Positions 1 through 7,829 of a DNA stretch of 64,000 nucleotides are shown here, piece after piece. Source of the DNA: Bog-159 sp035499555 (GTDB lineage: Bacteria; Acidobacteriota; Terriglobia; Bryobacterales; Bryobacteraceae); the NCBI GenBank assembly GCA_035499555.1, contig DATJYO010000035.1, forward strand, positions 1 to 64,000, in the 5' to 3' direction. The position numbers and the translations under genes were made by a program. The notes beneath the pieces were generated by a model that was not told where the DNA came from, ran no database searches, and saw nothing but the letters and a program-made list of their open reading frames with translations. Each line of letters opens with the position of its first letter. Positions within the stretch are counted from its first letter, which is position 1.

Positions 1-149
1 ACTATCCGCCGTGCCCTGGTGATCGCCGCGAATATGGCCGGGACAACGCGGGCGAGTGCGGCGACCGCTTCGCCGATGATGATGAACTCCGCGATCGCAT
101 CGCAGGATTCGAGGATATCGCTCAAATAGGCCCGCTCATCACGCGGCAT
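1..149 (-). CDS. HepT-like HEPN-domain toxin, partial and internally shortened
   Basis: The visible 49 residues begin with MPRDERAYLSDILESCDAIAEF, typical of the start of HepT/DUF86 HEPN ribonuclease-type toxins, and jump directly to a segment like the later family block IIIGEA...ARRIV. From family knowledge about 25-30 residues normally separate these blocks, so an in-frame deletion near residue 22 (about position 85) is likely. The HEPN Rx4-6H catalytic motif would lie left of the window and cannot be checked. The ATG at 149 overlaps the end of the upstream nucleotidyltransferase gene, the usual mntA-hepT arrangement. Probably a decaying toxin. Confidence 0.6.
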   Translation of the reverse strand, partial: MPRDERAYLSDILESCDAIAEFIIIGEAVAALARVVPAIFAAITRARRI

Positions 150-408
150 AGAGCAGTTGCTTCGTACTTTGGATATTCCGTGCGAGGTACGGGTTCTTCA
201 CTGCTCCAGTCATCACGAGATCAATCTCTTGGCCCAACAGGTCCCGGAGATCGTCGCGGAGTCCGAAGTAGGCATCGACGCGTGCGTATGGGGACATGGG
301 TGCGAACTCGATGAGCAGGTCCAGGTCGCTCTCACCCGGCCTGAAGTCGTCGCGCAGCGCGGAGCCGAACGCCTCCAAACGGTCACACCGGGACGGGAAA
401 CTCCGCAC
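139..408 (-). CDS. MntA-like minimal nucleotidyltransferase (antitoxin), N-terminally shortened
   Basis: An 89-residue protein carrying the MNT nucleotidyltransferase core: FGSALRDDF at residues 14-22 and the metal-binding DLDLLIEF at 28-35. MntA antitoxins AMPylate and silence the partner HepT HEPN toxin, whose gene follows with an overlap. The usual N-terminal helix of about 15-20 residues is missing. The only start is a GTG at 408, and 12 bases further upstream an in-frame ATG TCT is followed directly by TAA, so a nonsense mutation may have shortened the gene. With the internally deleted partner this looks like an eroding type VII toxin-antitoxin module. Confidence 0.7.
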   Translation of the reverse strand: MRSFPSRCDRLEAFGSALRDDFRPGESDLDLLIEFAPMSPYARVDAYFGLRDDLRDLLGQEIDLVMTGAVKNPYLARNIQSTKQLLYAA

Positions 409-497
409 CTGTTAAGACATGCCCGCCGGTTTCCGGCGCACGGGGCACCTGAATCTAGCGCACCTGCCGATTCCGTCACATCCGCGTATGCCTGGCT

Positions 498-1571
498 TCA
501 TTGAGTTTGCCATGGTTCCTGCTCGCCCAACATCGGCGCGGGTCCGCCCAGCACGCCGGGCGTCGTGCTCAGCCTGGGCGCCACCACCGATTCGCCGCGG
601 CCGAGCCCGAAGTGTTGCGCCATTTCCGCAACGTTGCGCACCGGTGTGACGCAAGCGTCCAGCGGCTGCAGGTGAGCGAACCATGCTTCCGCCGGACGGG
701 TGCGGAACACGCGCGCCAGCTCCGCGATCATCTCGGCCTGGCGCGGGCCTTCGGCGAACTGATCCGCCACGAACCGCTCGCAGCCGAGCGCCTTGCATAG
801 CGCCTCCCAGAACTTGGACTCCAGCGCGCCCACGGCTAGCCAGCGCGCATCCGCCGCTTCGTACACGTGGTAGCAGGCGTAGCGGCCGCTCAAAACCGTG
901 TCGCCTCGCGCAGGAACTTCGCCGGTCGCCGCGTGCAGACCGAGGGCCACTGGCAGCATCCAGGCGACGGCATCCACCATGGAGACATCTACGAACTGAC
1001 CATCTCCGGTCTTGTCCCGCGCGGCCAGTGCCAGAAGGACGCCGGAGACCGCCTGCATGGCGCCCGCCATGTCCGCGATCTGCACGCCCGGAATCACCGG
1101 GGCCCCGCCGCGCACACCCACCAGGTCGAGGGCACCGCCCAGCGCCAGGTAATTGATATCATGCCCGGCGAGGTTCGCCCATGGCCCGTCCTGTCCGTAG
1201 CCGGTGATGGCGACGTAGATCAGGCGCCGGTTGCGAGTCTGCAACGTCTCATAGCCCAGGCCGAGCCGCCGCATGGTGCCGGGCCGGAAGCTCTCCACCA
1301 GGATGTCGGCGGTGGCGGCCCGCTTGAGAAACTCATCCCGCCCGGTCTCGCTTTTCAGATCCAGCACCACGCTTTTCTTGCCGCGATTGACCATGCTGAA
1401 CACGGCGCCCTGGCCGTTCAGAAACGGCGGGATGGCGCGTGCATAGTCGCCCCGCCCCGGCTCTTCGATTTTGACGACCTCCGCACCGAAGGTGGCCAGT
1501 TGCATGGTAGCCGCCGCGCCCGGCAGCAGGCGCGTCAGATCGAGCACCATCAGCCCGTCCAGCGGTCTCAT
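498..1571 (-). CDS. CaiB/BaiF family CoA-transferase (alpha-methylacyl-CoA racemase-like)
   Basis: A 357-residue class III CoA-transferase. The N-terminal block (LDLTRLLPGAAATMQLATFGAEVVKIE) binds CoA. The GHDINY motif near residues 136-141 and the Asp at about 167 (QIADMAG) match the His/Asp pair of alpha-methylacyl-CoA racemases, so racemisation of 2-methyl-branched acyl-CoA is more likely than CoA transfer. It overlaps the upstream MaoC hydratase gene by 4 bases (ATGA), so the two are co-transcribed and probably serve acyl-CoA or branched-chain lipid breakdown. Substrate unknown. Confidence 0.85.
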   Translation of the reverse strand: MRPLDGLMVLDLTRLLPGAAATMQLATFGAEVVKIEEPGRGDYARAIPPFLNGQGAVFSMVNRGKKSVVLDLKSETGRDEFLKRAATADILVESFRPGTMRRLGLGYETLQTRNRRLIYVAITGYGQDGPWANLAGHDINYLALGGALDLVGVRGGAPVIPGVQIADMAGAMQAVSGVLLALAARDKTGDGQFVDVSMVDAVAWMLPVALGLHAATGEVPARGDTVLSGRYACYHVYEAADARWLAVGALESKFWEALCKALGCERFVADQFAEGPRQAEMIAELARVFRTRPAEAWFAHLQPLDACVTPVRNVAEMAQHFGLGRGESVVAPRLSTTPGVLGGPAPMLGEQEPWQTQ

Positions 1572-2008
1572 GGGCGGCGCTTCACCAGCAGCTTGTCCGT
1601 GTAGACGATCACCGGCTCATTATTCTGGTTCAGGACCTGCGTTTCGAAAGTCACGATCCCGCGCGCCGCATCCTTCTCCTTCATCTCGATCACCCGCTTG
1701 CTGACCCGCACCGTGTCTCCAATGAACACCGGGCCGGTGAAGCGCAGCTTGTCGATGCCATAGAACGCCAGCACGGTATCGTTGATCAGGTTCATCTGGT
1801 TCATCAGACCGGTGGAGATGCTGAAGACCAACGCGCCGTGCGCGATGCGGCGGCCGAAGGGGGACTGGCGCGCGAACTCCTCGTTGGTGTGCAACTCCAC
1901 GAAATCGCCCGAAAGACCGGCGAAATTCACGATATCGGCTTCCGTCACCGTCCGCCCACGCGACTCGTACGCGCTGCCAGTGGCGAAGTCCTCGTAATAG
2001 TGACTCAT
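1568..2008 (-). CDS. MaoC-like (R)-specific enoyl-CoA hydratase
   Basis: A 146-residue single hot-dog-fold protein of the MaoC family. The hydratase active-site pattern is visible as GDFVELH (Asp35, His40), followed by a conserved FGRRIAHGAL block. The family hydrates trans-2-enoyl-CoA to (R)-3-hydroxyacyl-CoA. It is the first gene of a two-gene unit with the CoA-transferase/racemase gene (ATGA overlap) and is divergent from the outer-membrane gene at 2096, with only 87 bases between them for both promoters. Confidence 0.85.
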   Translation of the reverse strand: MSHYYEDFATGSAYESRGRTVTEADIVNFAGLSGDFVELHTNEEFARQSPFGRRIAHGALVFSISTGLMNQMNLINDTVLAFYGIDKLRFTGPVFIGDTVRVSKRVIEMKEKDAARGIVTFETQVLNQNNEPVIVYTDKLLVKRRP

Positions 2009-2095
2009 GCATGCTCCTTCATGCTACTGGAGAGAGATGATACCAAAGCGCAACGAAACTGCAACCTGGAGACGGGAGTGTCCGTAAAGAACTAA

Positions 2096-2662
2096 ATGAG
2101 ACGGCTATTTTGGCTGTTGTTGAGCGCGCTTCCGGCGCTGGCGCAACCTTTTTCAGCAGGCATCAAGGCCGGCATACCGCTGACGGACATGCTGAACGCC
2201 AATAGTGTTTTTGGATACAATGCGCCGCCCCAGCGTTACATCATCGGCGGAGAGGCGGAAGTGCGCCTTCCCTTCAGTCTCGGCGTGGAGTTCGACGCCC
2301 TCTACCGGCATGTTGAGTACTCCTATGTCGCGGAATCCCCGGCGCTCAACGCCAGCGGCGGCAATTGGGAATTTCCCCTGGTGCTGAAGTATCGTTTCCA
2401 TTTCCCGGTGGCGCGGCCGTATGTGGAAGCCGGCGTGGCTTGGGATACCATCACGGGGTTAAAAGAAGCCGTCAACCACAACACTACCACGGGAGTTGTG
2501 ATCGGGGCCGGCGTGGACATTCACGCCATCGTGCTGCACATCTCACCCGAGGTTCGATTCACGCGTTGGAATACGCAACAGGTTAGCACCGTGCAGTCCA
2601 CGATCGATGTATTGCACACGAACCTGAACCAGGCGGAATTCCTGGTGGGTTTCACATTTTGA
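2096..2662 (+). CDS. Small outer-membrane beta-barrel protein
   Basis: A 188-residue protein with a clear signal peptide (MRRLFWLLLSALPALAQ, cleavage near residue 17). The mature part has alternating aromatic/hydrophobic strands (AGIKAGIPLTDM..., LGVEFDALYRHVEY..., VARPYVEAGVAWD...) and ends in FLVGFTF; a terminal Phe is typical of outer-membrane barrels assembled by BAM. It resembles the OmpA/porin-like 8-strand barrel families common in acidobacteria. Function unknown. The start codon directly follows a TAA in the leader; the ribosome-binding site is weak. Confidence 0.7.
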   Translation: MRRLFWLLLSALPALAQPFSAGIKAGIPLTDMLNANSVFGYNAPPQRYIIGGEAEVRLPFSLGVEFDALYRHVEYSYVAESPALNASGGNWEFPLVLKYRFHFPVARPYVEAGVAWDTITGLKEAVNHNTTTGVVIGAGVDIHAIVLHISPEVRFTRWNTQQVSTVQSTIDVLHTNLNQAEFLVGFTF

Positions 2663-2672
2663 CGGCAGCGGG

Positions 2673-2691
2673 AGCTCCCTGACCGGGAGCT
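2673..2691. terminator. Hairpin between convergent genes
   Basis: A perfect 7-bp inverted repeat, AGCTCCC-TGACC-GGGAGCT, lies between the barrel gene and the rplI stop codon. It is followed by a weak T-rich run on the plus strand (TATTCCTCTTT) and could serve as a bidirectional terminator. The rplI stop codon overlaps its right arm. No strong U-tract is present. Confidence 0.4.
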
Positions 2692-3136
2692 ATTCCTCTT
2701 TCACTACCTGCACGGTAACTTCCGCGGTCACATCCTTGTGCAGCCGCACCGGCACCTTGAACTCGCCCAATTGCTTGATGGGCTCCTCCAGGTGCACCTT
2801 CCGCCGGTCTATGGTGTAGTTCTGCTGAGCCAGCGCGTCGACCACGTCCTTGGCGGTCACGGATCCGAAAAGCTGATCGTTCTCGCCGGCCTTCTGGGCG
2901 ATGGTCACCGTCACGCCGCCGATCAGCTTGGCCAGGTCCTCGGCTTCGCTCTTTTGTTTGGCCTCGCGGCGCAGATGCGCCTGCCGCTCCTGCTCCACGA
3001 TTTTGCGGTTGGCGTCCGTGGCGGCCACCGCCAGGCGTTTGGGCAGCAGAAAATTCCGGGCGTAACCGTCGGCCACTTTCACTACCTGGCCGCGGTTGCC
3101 CAGCCGTTCAACATCTTCACGCAGTATGACTTCCAT
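2690..3136 (-). CDS. rplI: 50S ribosomal protein L9
   Basis: 148 residues, the usual bL9 length. It starts MEVILREDVERLGNRGQ and carries the family signature of a GxV(V)xVxxGYARNFLLPK block. A longer in-frame extension to 3193 exists, but the ATG at 3136 is chosen because an AGGAG ribosome-binding site sits just upstream and the family always begins at this Met. bL9 is an elongated 50S protein that extends from the L1 side of the ribosome. It is the last gene of the rpsF-rpsR-rplI cluster, separated from rpsR by a repeat-containing spacer. Confidence 0.97.
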   Translation of the reverse strand: MEVILREDVERLGNRGQVVKVADGYARNFLLPKRLAVAATDANRKIVEQERQAHLRREAKQKSEAEDLAKLIGGVTVTIAQKAGENDQLFGSVTAKDVVDALAQQNYTIDRRKVHLEEPIKQLGEFKVPVRLHKDVTAEVTVQVVKEE

Positions 3137-3150
3137 ATTTTTGCTCCTGG

Positions 3151-3306
3151 CGGCGCGGAAAAGCGCGCCCCTTTGCTTCCTCTTGCTCCGCAAAACGGGG
3201 CACCCCGCGCCGCCCTGGATCCTTGGAAGATTCTACTCCAAGTAGCGGCGCGGAAAAGCGCGCCCCTTTGCTTCTTCTTGCTCCGCAAAACGGGGCACCC
3301 CGCGCC
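3151..3306. repeat. 61-bp direct repeat, two copies, in the rpsR-rplI spacer
   Basis: Copy 1 spans 3151-3211 and copy 2 spans 3246-3306. They differ at a single base (C at 3180, T at 3275) and their starts are 95 bp apart. A partial third copy of about 14 bases (GCGCCCCTTTGCTTC) follows at 3302-3316. Read on the transcribed minus strand each copy contains GGCGCG-CTTTTC-CGCGCC, which can form a 6-bp hairpin. The near-identity suggests a recent duplication or a short dispersed palindromic element inserted in the operon. Confidence 0.85.
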
Positions 3307-3317
3307 CCTTTGCTTCG

Positions 3318-3617
3318 TTAAAACTGCGCCGCGAACGGCAGCAGGGCAATGTTGCGCGCCTTCTTTATGGCGTCGGTCAGCCGCCGCTGGTGCGGGGCGC
3401 AGACGCCGGAGATGCGGCGCGGGACGATCTTGCCGCGCTCCGCCACGAAGGCGTGCAGCAGCTTCACGTCCTTATAATTGATGTCGTCGATCTTCTCAAC
3501 GCAGAACCGGCACACCTTCTTGCGCCGGAAGTATTGCTTCTTCTGGGTGGCGACGGCCTTGTCGCCGCCCGTCGGCCGCTGGCCGGCGCTGCCGGGTTTT
3601 CCTTTGAATTCCGCCAT
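3318..3617 (-). CDS. rpsR: 30S ribosomal protein S18
   Basis: 99 residues with the bS18 core YFRRKKVCRFC...DDINYKDV...LLHAFVAERGKIVPRRISG, ending in ALLPFAAQF. It retains the Cys residues (CRFC and VCAPH) of the zinc-type (C+) form. An N-terminal extension of about 25 polar residues precedes the core. S18 binds S6 on the 30S platform, and rpsF lies 9 bases upstream in the same unit. There is no ssb between rpsF and rpsR, unlike many Firmicutes and other bacteria. Confidence 0.97.
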   Translation of the reverse strand: MAEFKGKPGSAGQRPTGGDKAVATQKKQYFRRKKVCRFCVEKIDDINYKDVKLLHAFVAERGKIVPRRISGVCAPHQRRLTDAIKKARNIALLPFAAQF

Positions 3618-3626
3618 GGCTTCTCT

Positions 3627-4070
3627 TTACGCCTCCTTCGGCAGGCCCGGCATGGCCGGAGCGCTGGGACCTTCGCCCATCATCTGCTGCGCGACCGACG
3701 GTTGCGGCGCGGCCGGCGCGGCGGTAGCCTTGCGGTGCGCCCGCTTGTCGCGCTCCTTCTTGCGCTTCTCCAGGCGCTTCAGCGTCTCGTCGATGCGCAC
3801 CGTCAGAAACTTGATCACCAGGTCCGAGACGCGCAGGCGGCGTTCGAACTCCTTCACGGTCTCCGGCCCGGCGCTGAACTGGAACAGGACATAAGCGCCT
3901 TCGCGGTACCGGTCCACTTTGTAGGCCAGCTTGCGCTTGCCCCACTTTTCGACTTTGTCTACGGTGCCCCCGGCGTTCGAGACGGTCGTCTTCATCTGTT
4001 CGATGAAGGCGTCCACCTCTTCGTCCGGAGCGTCCGGCTTGGCTATGAACAGCTCTTCGTAGATTCTCAT
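3627..4070 (-). CDS. rpsF: 30S ribosomal protein S6
   Basis: 147 residues. Residues 1-95 are the bS6 ferredoxin-like fold (MRIYEELFIAKPDAPDEEVDAFI, then KVEKWGKRKLAYKVDRYREGAYVLFQFSA), and the rest is a charged/Ala-Pro-rich tail of about 50 residues (RKKERDKRAHRKATAAPAAPQ...), a common bS6 variation. It partners S18 on the 30S platform. The start overlaps the pth stop by 4 bases. Confidence 0.96.
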   Translation of the reverse strand: MRIYEELFIAKPDAPDEEVDAFIEQMKTTVSNAGGTVDKVEKWGKRKLAYKVDRYREGAYVLFQFSAGPETVKEFERRLRVSDLVIKFLTVRIDETLKRLEKRKKERDKRAHRKATAAPAAPQPSVAQQMMGEGPSAPAMPGLPKEA

Positions 4071-4654
4071 GCTTCCTCGTCTGGACCTTGGGGGCGACGA
4101 TTGAACTTCGTCATGGCCTTTGCGACCCCTTCGGTAATTATCGAAACAACCGCGGCGGCCCCATCGGCCACCAGTTGCTCCAATTCCTTCGCCCGCGAGC
4201 GCTTCACCGGCGCCAGCAGGTATTCCTTGCCGCTCGCCAATTGATGGCCGGGATGTACCCCCAGCCGCACTCGCACAAACTCGTCCGTTCCCAGGCTGCC
4301 GATCACGGATTCGACCCCGTTATGGCCGGCGGAGGAGCCGCGCGGTTTGATCCGCAGACTGGCCCACGGCAGGGCCAACTCGTCGTAGACCAGAATCAGG
4401 TCCGCCGCCGTGAGCGAATGCTTCTGCATCAGCGGCTTTAACGACGTGCCGCTGAGATTCATAAATGTCTGGGGCTTGGCCAGCATGATCTCGCTGCCGG
4501 CGATCTGCCCCACTCCGATCAGCGCCCGGGAATCCCGCCGGTTGACCCGGATGCCGCACGTCTCGGCGAGTCGGTTCACCACCATGAAACCGAGATTGTG
4601 CGGGGTGGCGGCATACTCCTCGCCCGGATTGCCCAGACCGGCCACCAGGAACAT
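4067..4654 (-). CDS. pth: Peptidyl-tRNA hydrolase
   Basis: 195 residues, normal for bacterial Pth. It hydrolyses the ester bond of peptidyl-tRNAs dropped by the ribosome. Visible signatures are the N-terminal GLGNPGEEYAATPHNLGF (with the catalytic-type His), KPQTFMNLSG, and YDELALPWASLRIKPRGSSAGHNGVES. It sits between rplY (6-base gap) and rpsF (4-base overlap), the classic rplY-pth-rpsF-rpsR order of many bacteria. Confidence 0.96.
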   Translation of the reverse strand: MFLVAGLGNPGEEYAATPHNLGFMVVNRLAETCGIRVNRRDSRALIGVGQIAGSEIMLAKPQTFMNLSGTSLKPLMQKHSLTAADLILVYDELALPWASLRIKPRGSSAGHNGVESVIGSLGTDEFVRVRLGVHPGHQLASGKEYLLAPVKRSRAKELEQLVADGAAAVVSIITEGVAKAMTKFNRRPQGPDEEA

Positions 4655-4660
4655 GCCGCG

Positions 4661-5359
4661 CTACTTCTTCTTGGGCTTGGCCTCTTCGGCGCCGGCTTCT
4701 TCCTTCTTGCCCTTCTTGATGACCTCGGGTTCGGCGGAGGCGGCCGGGGCGGCGGCTTCGGCTGCGGGCGCGGCCTCGGCGGCCGGCTTTTCTTCGGCGC
4801 GCAGCGCGACCACGTGAGCTACGACCGTCTCGGGCGAGCTCATCAGTTTCATCGATCCGCTCAAAGCCAGATCGCTGAAGCGCCGGCTCTGCCCGATTAG
4901 CAGTTCGGTTACGTCCACCGTGAAATGTTCGGGGATCTCGTCCGGCAGGCATTCGATCTCGGCCTGACGGCTGATCACTTCCAGCAGTCCGCCCTGCGTT
5001 TTCACACCCTTGGGCTCGCCCGACGTGCCGATCGGAATCGAGACCCGGATGCGCTTGTTCAAATCGATGCGCTTCAGGTCCGCATGCAGCAGCGTGCCGC
5101 GGATGGGATCGTTCTGGTGATCCACCACCATCACCGGCGTATTTTCGCGGCCCTCGATGTCCAGGTTGAAAATAGTGTTGTAGCCGGTGGCCGAATGCAC
5201 GATCTGGATGATCGCCTTCGGGCTTACGCTCACCGGGATGGGATCTTTGTATGCTCCGTAGACCACCGCCGGGATCAGGCCCCGGCGGCGCGTGCGGCGC
5301 GCTTCGTTCTTGCCGCGCGAATCACGAGGTTGCGCGGCAACCGTTATATCTTTTCTCAC
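4661..5359 (-). CDS. rplY: 50S ribosomal protein L25 / general stress protein Ctc
   Basis: 232 residues, the long (Ctc/TL5) form of bL25, which binds 5S rRNA. The N-terminal L25 domain (residues 1-95; TRRRGLIPAVVYG, NTIFNLDIEG, HADLKRIDLNKRIRVSIPI) is followed by the Ctc-type beta domain (residues 96-185) and an Ala/Glu/Lys-rich tail ending in EEAKPKKK. The start is a GTG at 5359 with GAAGGAG upstream. It stands between prs and pth, a widely conserved order. Confidence 0.95.
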   Translation of the reverse strand: MRKDITVAAQPRDSRGKNEARRTRRRGLIPAVVYGAYKDPIPVSVSPKAIIQIVHSATGYNTIFNLDIEGRENTPVMVVDHQNDPIRGTLLHADLKRIDLNKRIRVSIPIGTSGEPKGVKTQGGLLEVISRQAEIECLPDEIPEHFTVDVTELLIGQSRRFSDLALSGSMKLMSSPETVVAHVVALRAEEKPAAEAAPAAEAAAPAASAEPEVIKKGKKEEAGAEEAKPKKK

Positions 5360-5431
5360 TGCCTGTCTCCTTCAAAGGGACGCAAGTCCGATCGTGGCGA
5401 ACCACTAACGTGGGTTGCGTGGCCCTGATCT

Positions 5432-6403
5432 CTACACGAACAAAATGCTCACCGAGGTCTCTTCGTGGATGGACTGAATCGCCCGCGCCAGCAGCGGCGC
5501 CACGGAAAGAGCCTTGATCTTCGACGACCGCCGGGCCTCATCGGTCAGCGGAATGGAATTCGAAAATACGACTTCCTTGAGCGGCGAGGCTTCAATGCGC
5601 TCCACCGCCGGACCTGATAACACGGCATGCGTGGCGCAGGCGCTCACGCTGTTGGCGCCCTGTCGCAGCAGCGCCTCGGCCCCCTTCACCAGGGTGCCCG
5701 CGGTGTCGATCAGATCATCTACCATCAGACAATTCCGGCCTTCCACATCGCCCACCACATTCATCACTTCCGCCACGTTGGGCTTCTCGCGGCGCTTGTC
5801 GATAATGGCCAAAGGCGCGTTCATCCGCTTGGCGAACGCCCGCGCGCGCTCCACACCGCCCGGATCCGGCGAGACCACGGCCAGGTCCGGAATCTCCTGC
5901 GGCATAAAATAATCGATCATGACCGGCGCGGAAAACAGGTGATCCACCGGCACGTCGAAAAATCCCTGAATCTGGGCGGCGTGCAGATCCATCGCCATGA
6001 TGCGGTTGGCGCCCGCGCGCTCCAGCAGCGAGGCGATCAGCTTCGCCGAGATCGGCACACGCGGTTTGTCCTTGCGGTCCTGCCGCGCATACCCATAATA
6101 GGGTAACACTGCGGTGATACGGTCCGCTGAGGCGCGTTTGGCGGCATCGATCATCAGGAACAGTTCCATCAGGTTGTGATCCACGGGCCGGCAGGTGGGC
6201 TGGATCAGGAAGACGTCGGCGCCGCGCACGTTCTCCTGGAACTGCAGGTAGACTTCTCCATCCGAGAAAGTCTCGAGCATGAGATCGCCCAGCTCGATGC
6301 CCAGCGACCCGCAGATCTCTTGTGCCAGGCACGGATTCGCGGTCCCGGAGAAGACTTTCAATCGGTCGGGCGTTAACGCCCGGTGCGGCTTAGCGGCGGC
6401 CAT
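5432..6403 (-). CDS. prs: Ribose-phosphate pyrophosphokinase
   Basis: 323 residues. It makes PRPP from ribose 5-phosphate and ATP for purine, pyrimidine, His, Trp and NAD synthesis. Signatures: KVFSGTANPCLAQEIC near the start, FLIQPTCRPVDHNLMELFLMIDA, YYGYARQDRK, the flexible loop DKRRE, and the PRPP-binding motif CLMVDDLIDTAGTL. The start lies about 31 bases inside the 3' end of ispE, so the two are translationally linked. The ispE-prs-rplY-pth order is conserved widely among bacteria. Confidence 0.97.
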   Translation of the reverse strand: MAAAKPHRALTPDRLKVFSGTANPCLAQEICGSLGIELGDLMLETFSDGEVYLQFQENVRGADVFLIQPTCRPVDHNLMELFLMIDAAKRASADRITAVLPYYGYARQDRKDKPRVPISAKLIASLLERAGANRIMAMDLHAAQIQGFFDVPVDHLFSAPVMIDYFMPQEIPDLAVVSPDPGGVERARAFAKRMNAPLAIIDKRREKPNVAEVMNVVGDVEGRNCLMVDDLIDTAGTLVKGAEALLRQGANSVSACATHAVLSGPAVERIEASPLKEVVFSNSIPLTDEARRSSKIKALSVAPLLARAIQSIHEETSVSILFV

Positions 6404-7311
6404 AACCTGTCATCCAGATAAGGCTGGAGCGACCGCCCCCAGAGACGGCGGTAACGCATCCGGCTGACGAATGAAATCGCAAAGACACGTTCATTGCGGA
6501 GTGACTTTCGAGCGCGATTTATCTGATCCTGAGTACGAAACAAACCGAAGAGCGCCGAACCGCTGCCCGTCATCATCGCCGGCCGGGCGCCCAGTTTCAC
6601 GAGCCGTTGTTTCAGCGCAGCCAGTTGCGGGAATTGCGCGAAGACAACGGTTTCAAAATCGTTAACGCCGGCTTCAGCCGCAACTCCACTCCATACCTGC
6701 GACTGGAAACTAACTATCTTATTTTGTTGCGATTCGGTTGTCAATCGGGGGGTCAGCGCGCGGTAGGCGGCGGCCGTGGAGACATGGATGTCCGGCGCCA
6801 GCAGCAAGCCCCGCCGTGCCGGCATATCGGGCAGCGGGTACAATTCCGTGCCGCGTCCCAGGGCAACGGCCGCGCCGCCCAGCAGGAAGAACGGCACGTC
6901 GCTGCCTAAATCGGCTGCCATAAGCTGCAGACGGTCTGGCTCCAGTCGGTGTCCGGCGAGGGCCGGCAGCGCCAGCAGGACGGCGGCGGCGTCCGAAGAT
7001 CCGCCCCCGAGGCCCGCGCCCATGGGAATTCTCTTTTGCAGCCTGAAGTTGACCCGCGCGGAGAGGCGCAGGGCATCCAGGATGCGCTCCGCGGCCCGCA
7101 CGATGAGGTTGTCCGGGATCTCCGGGACACTCCGGACTTGAATGGCGGTGCGGCGGGCGCGGGTGAATTCCACGTCGATCCTATCTGCCAGGGAGATGGT
7201 CTGGAAGACGGTGCGGATCTCGTGATAGTTGTCCGGACGGGCGTGGAGTACCCGCAGATCCAGGTTGATTTTGGCGAGCGCGGGCAGGCGCGCCCGGCGG
7301 GTCTCAGTCAT
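6373..7311 (-). CDS. ispE: 4-diphosphocytidyl-2-C-methyl-D-erythritol kinase
   Basis: 312 residues of the GHMP kinase family. It phosphorylates CDP-methylerythritol in the non-mevalonate (MEP) isoprenoid pathway. The first motif PALAKINLDLRVL, the ATP-binding loop PMGAGLGGGSSDAAA and the C-terminal GARPAMMTGSGSALFGLF are all present. The tail of about 40 residues after the last motif is longer than usual and contains the overlap with prs. The start overlaps the apt stop by 4 bases. Confidence 0.95.
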   Translation of the reverse strand: MTETRRARLPALAKINLDLRVLHARPDNYHEIRTVFQTISLADRIDVEFTRARRTAIQVRSVPEIPDNLIVRAAERILDALRLSARVNFRLQKRIPMGAGLGGGSSDAAAVLLALPALAGHRLEPDRLQLMAADLGSDVPFFLLGGAAVALGRGTELYPLPDMPARRGLLLAPDIHVSTAAAYRALTPRLTTESQQNKIVSFQSQVWSGVAAEAGVNDFETVVFAQFPQLAALKQRLVKLGARPAMMTGSGSALFGLFRTQDQINRARKSLRNERVFAISFVSRMRYRRLWGRSLQPYLDDRLWPPLSRTGR

Positions 7312-7829
7312 TTGTCATATTGCAACAAAGAGAACACATCGTAGCCGGGCAGCTTGCTGCGTCCGTTGAGAAACGTCAGCTCGATGGCAAATCCCAGGCC
7401 GACCACCTTGCCGCCGGCCTGCTCGGCCAGACGCGCGACGGCTGACGCGGTACCGCCAGTGGCCAGCAGATCGTCCACGATCAGGACGCGGGCGCCCGCC
7501 ACGAATGCGTCCTTGTGCATTTCCAGGCTGTCGGTGCCGTACTCCAGGGCATAGCTGACCTTGAGCGTCTCCCAGGGAAGCTTCCGGGGCTTGCGCACCG
7601 GCACGAACCCCGCGCCCAGCGCATAAGCCAGCGCCGGAGCAAAGATGAAACCGCGCGCCTCGATGCCCAGCACCACGTCCACACGGGCATCCCGGTAATG
7701 GTTGCAGAGGGCGTCGATCACACCGTGCAGTCCGACCTTGTCTTTCAGCAGGGTCGTGATGTCGTAGAAGAGGATGCCCGGCTTGGGAAAGTCCGGCACC
7801 TCGCGGATCAGCGACTTTAGATTATCCAT
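7308..7829 (-). CDS. apt: Adenine phosphoribosyltransferase
   Basis: 173 residues. It salvages adenine to AMP using PRPP, the product of the neighbouring prs gene. Family marks: VPDFPKPGILFYDITTLL at residues 10-27, EARGFIFAPALAYALGAGFVPVRKPRKLPW, and the PRPP loop VLIVDDLLATGGTA. The length fits the family. It is joined to acyP upstream (shared base at 7829) and ispE downstream (4-base overlap). Confidence 0.96.
   Translation of the reverse strand: MDNLKSLIREVPDFPKPGILFYDITTLLKDKVGLHGVIDALCNHYRDARVDVVLGIEARGFIFAPALAYALGAGFVPVRKPRKLPWETLKVSYALEYGTDSLEMHKDAFVAGARVLIVDDLLATGGTASAVARLAEQAGGKVVGLGFAIELTFLNGRSKLPGYDVFSLLQYDK

Noticed and set aside
3082..3288. Short minus-strand frame across the rpsR-rplI repeat
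   Set aside because: Its product is just the two repeat copies translated plus out-of-frame rplI; no family features.
5360..5431. Possible tRNA or small RNA between rplY and prs
   Set aside because: No tRNA arms or T-loop consensus; only the rplY ribosome-binding site is clear.
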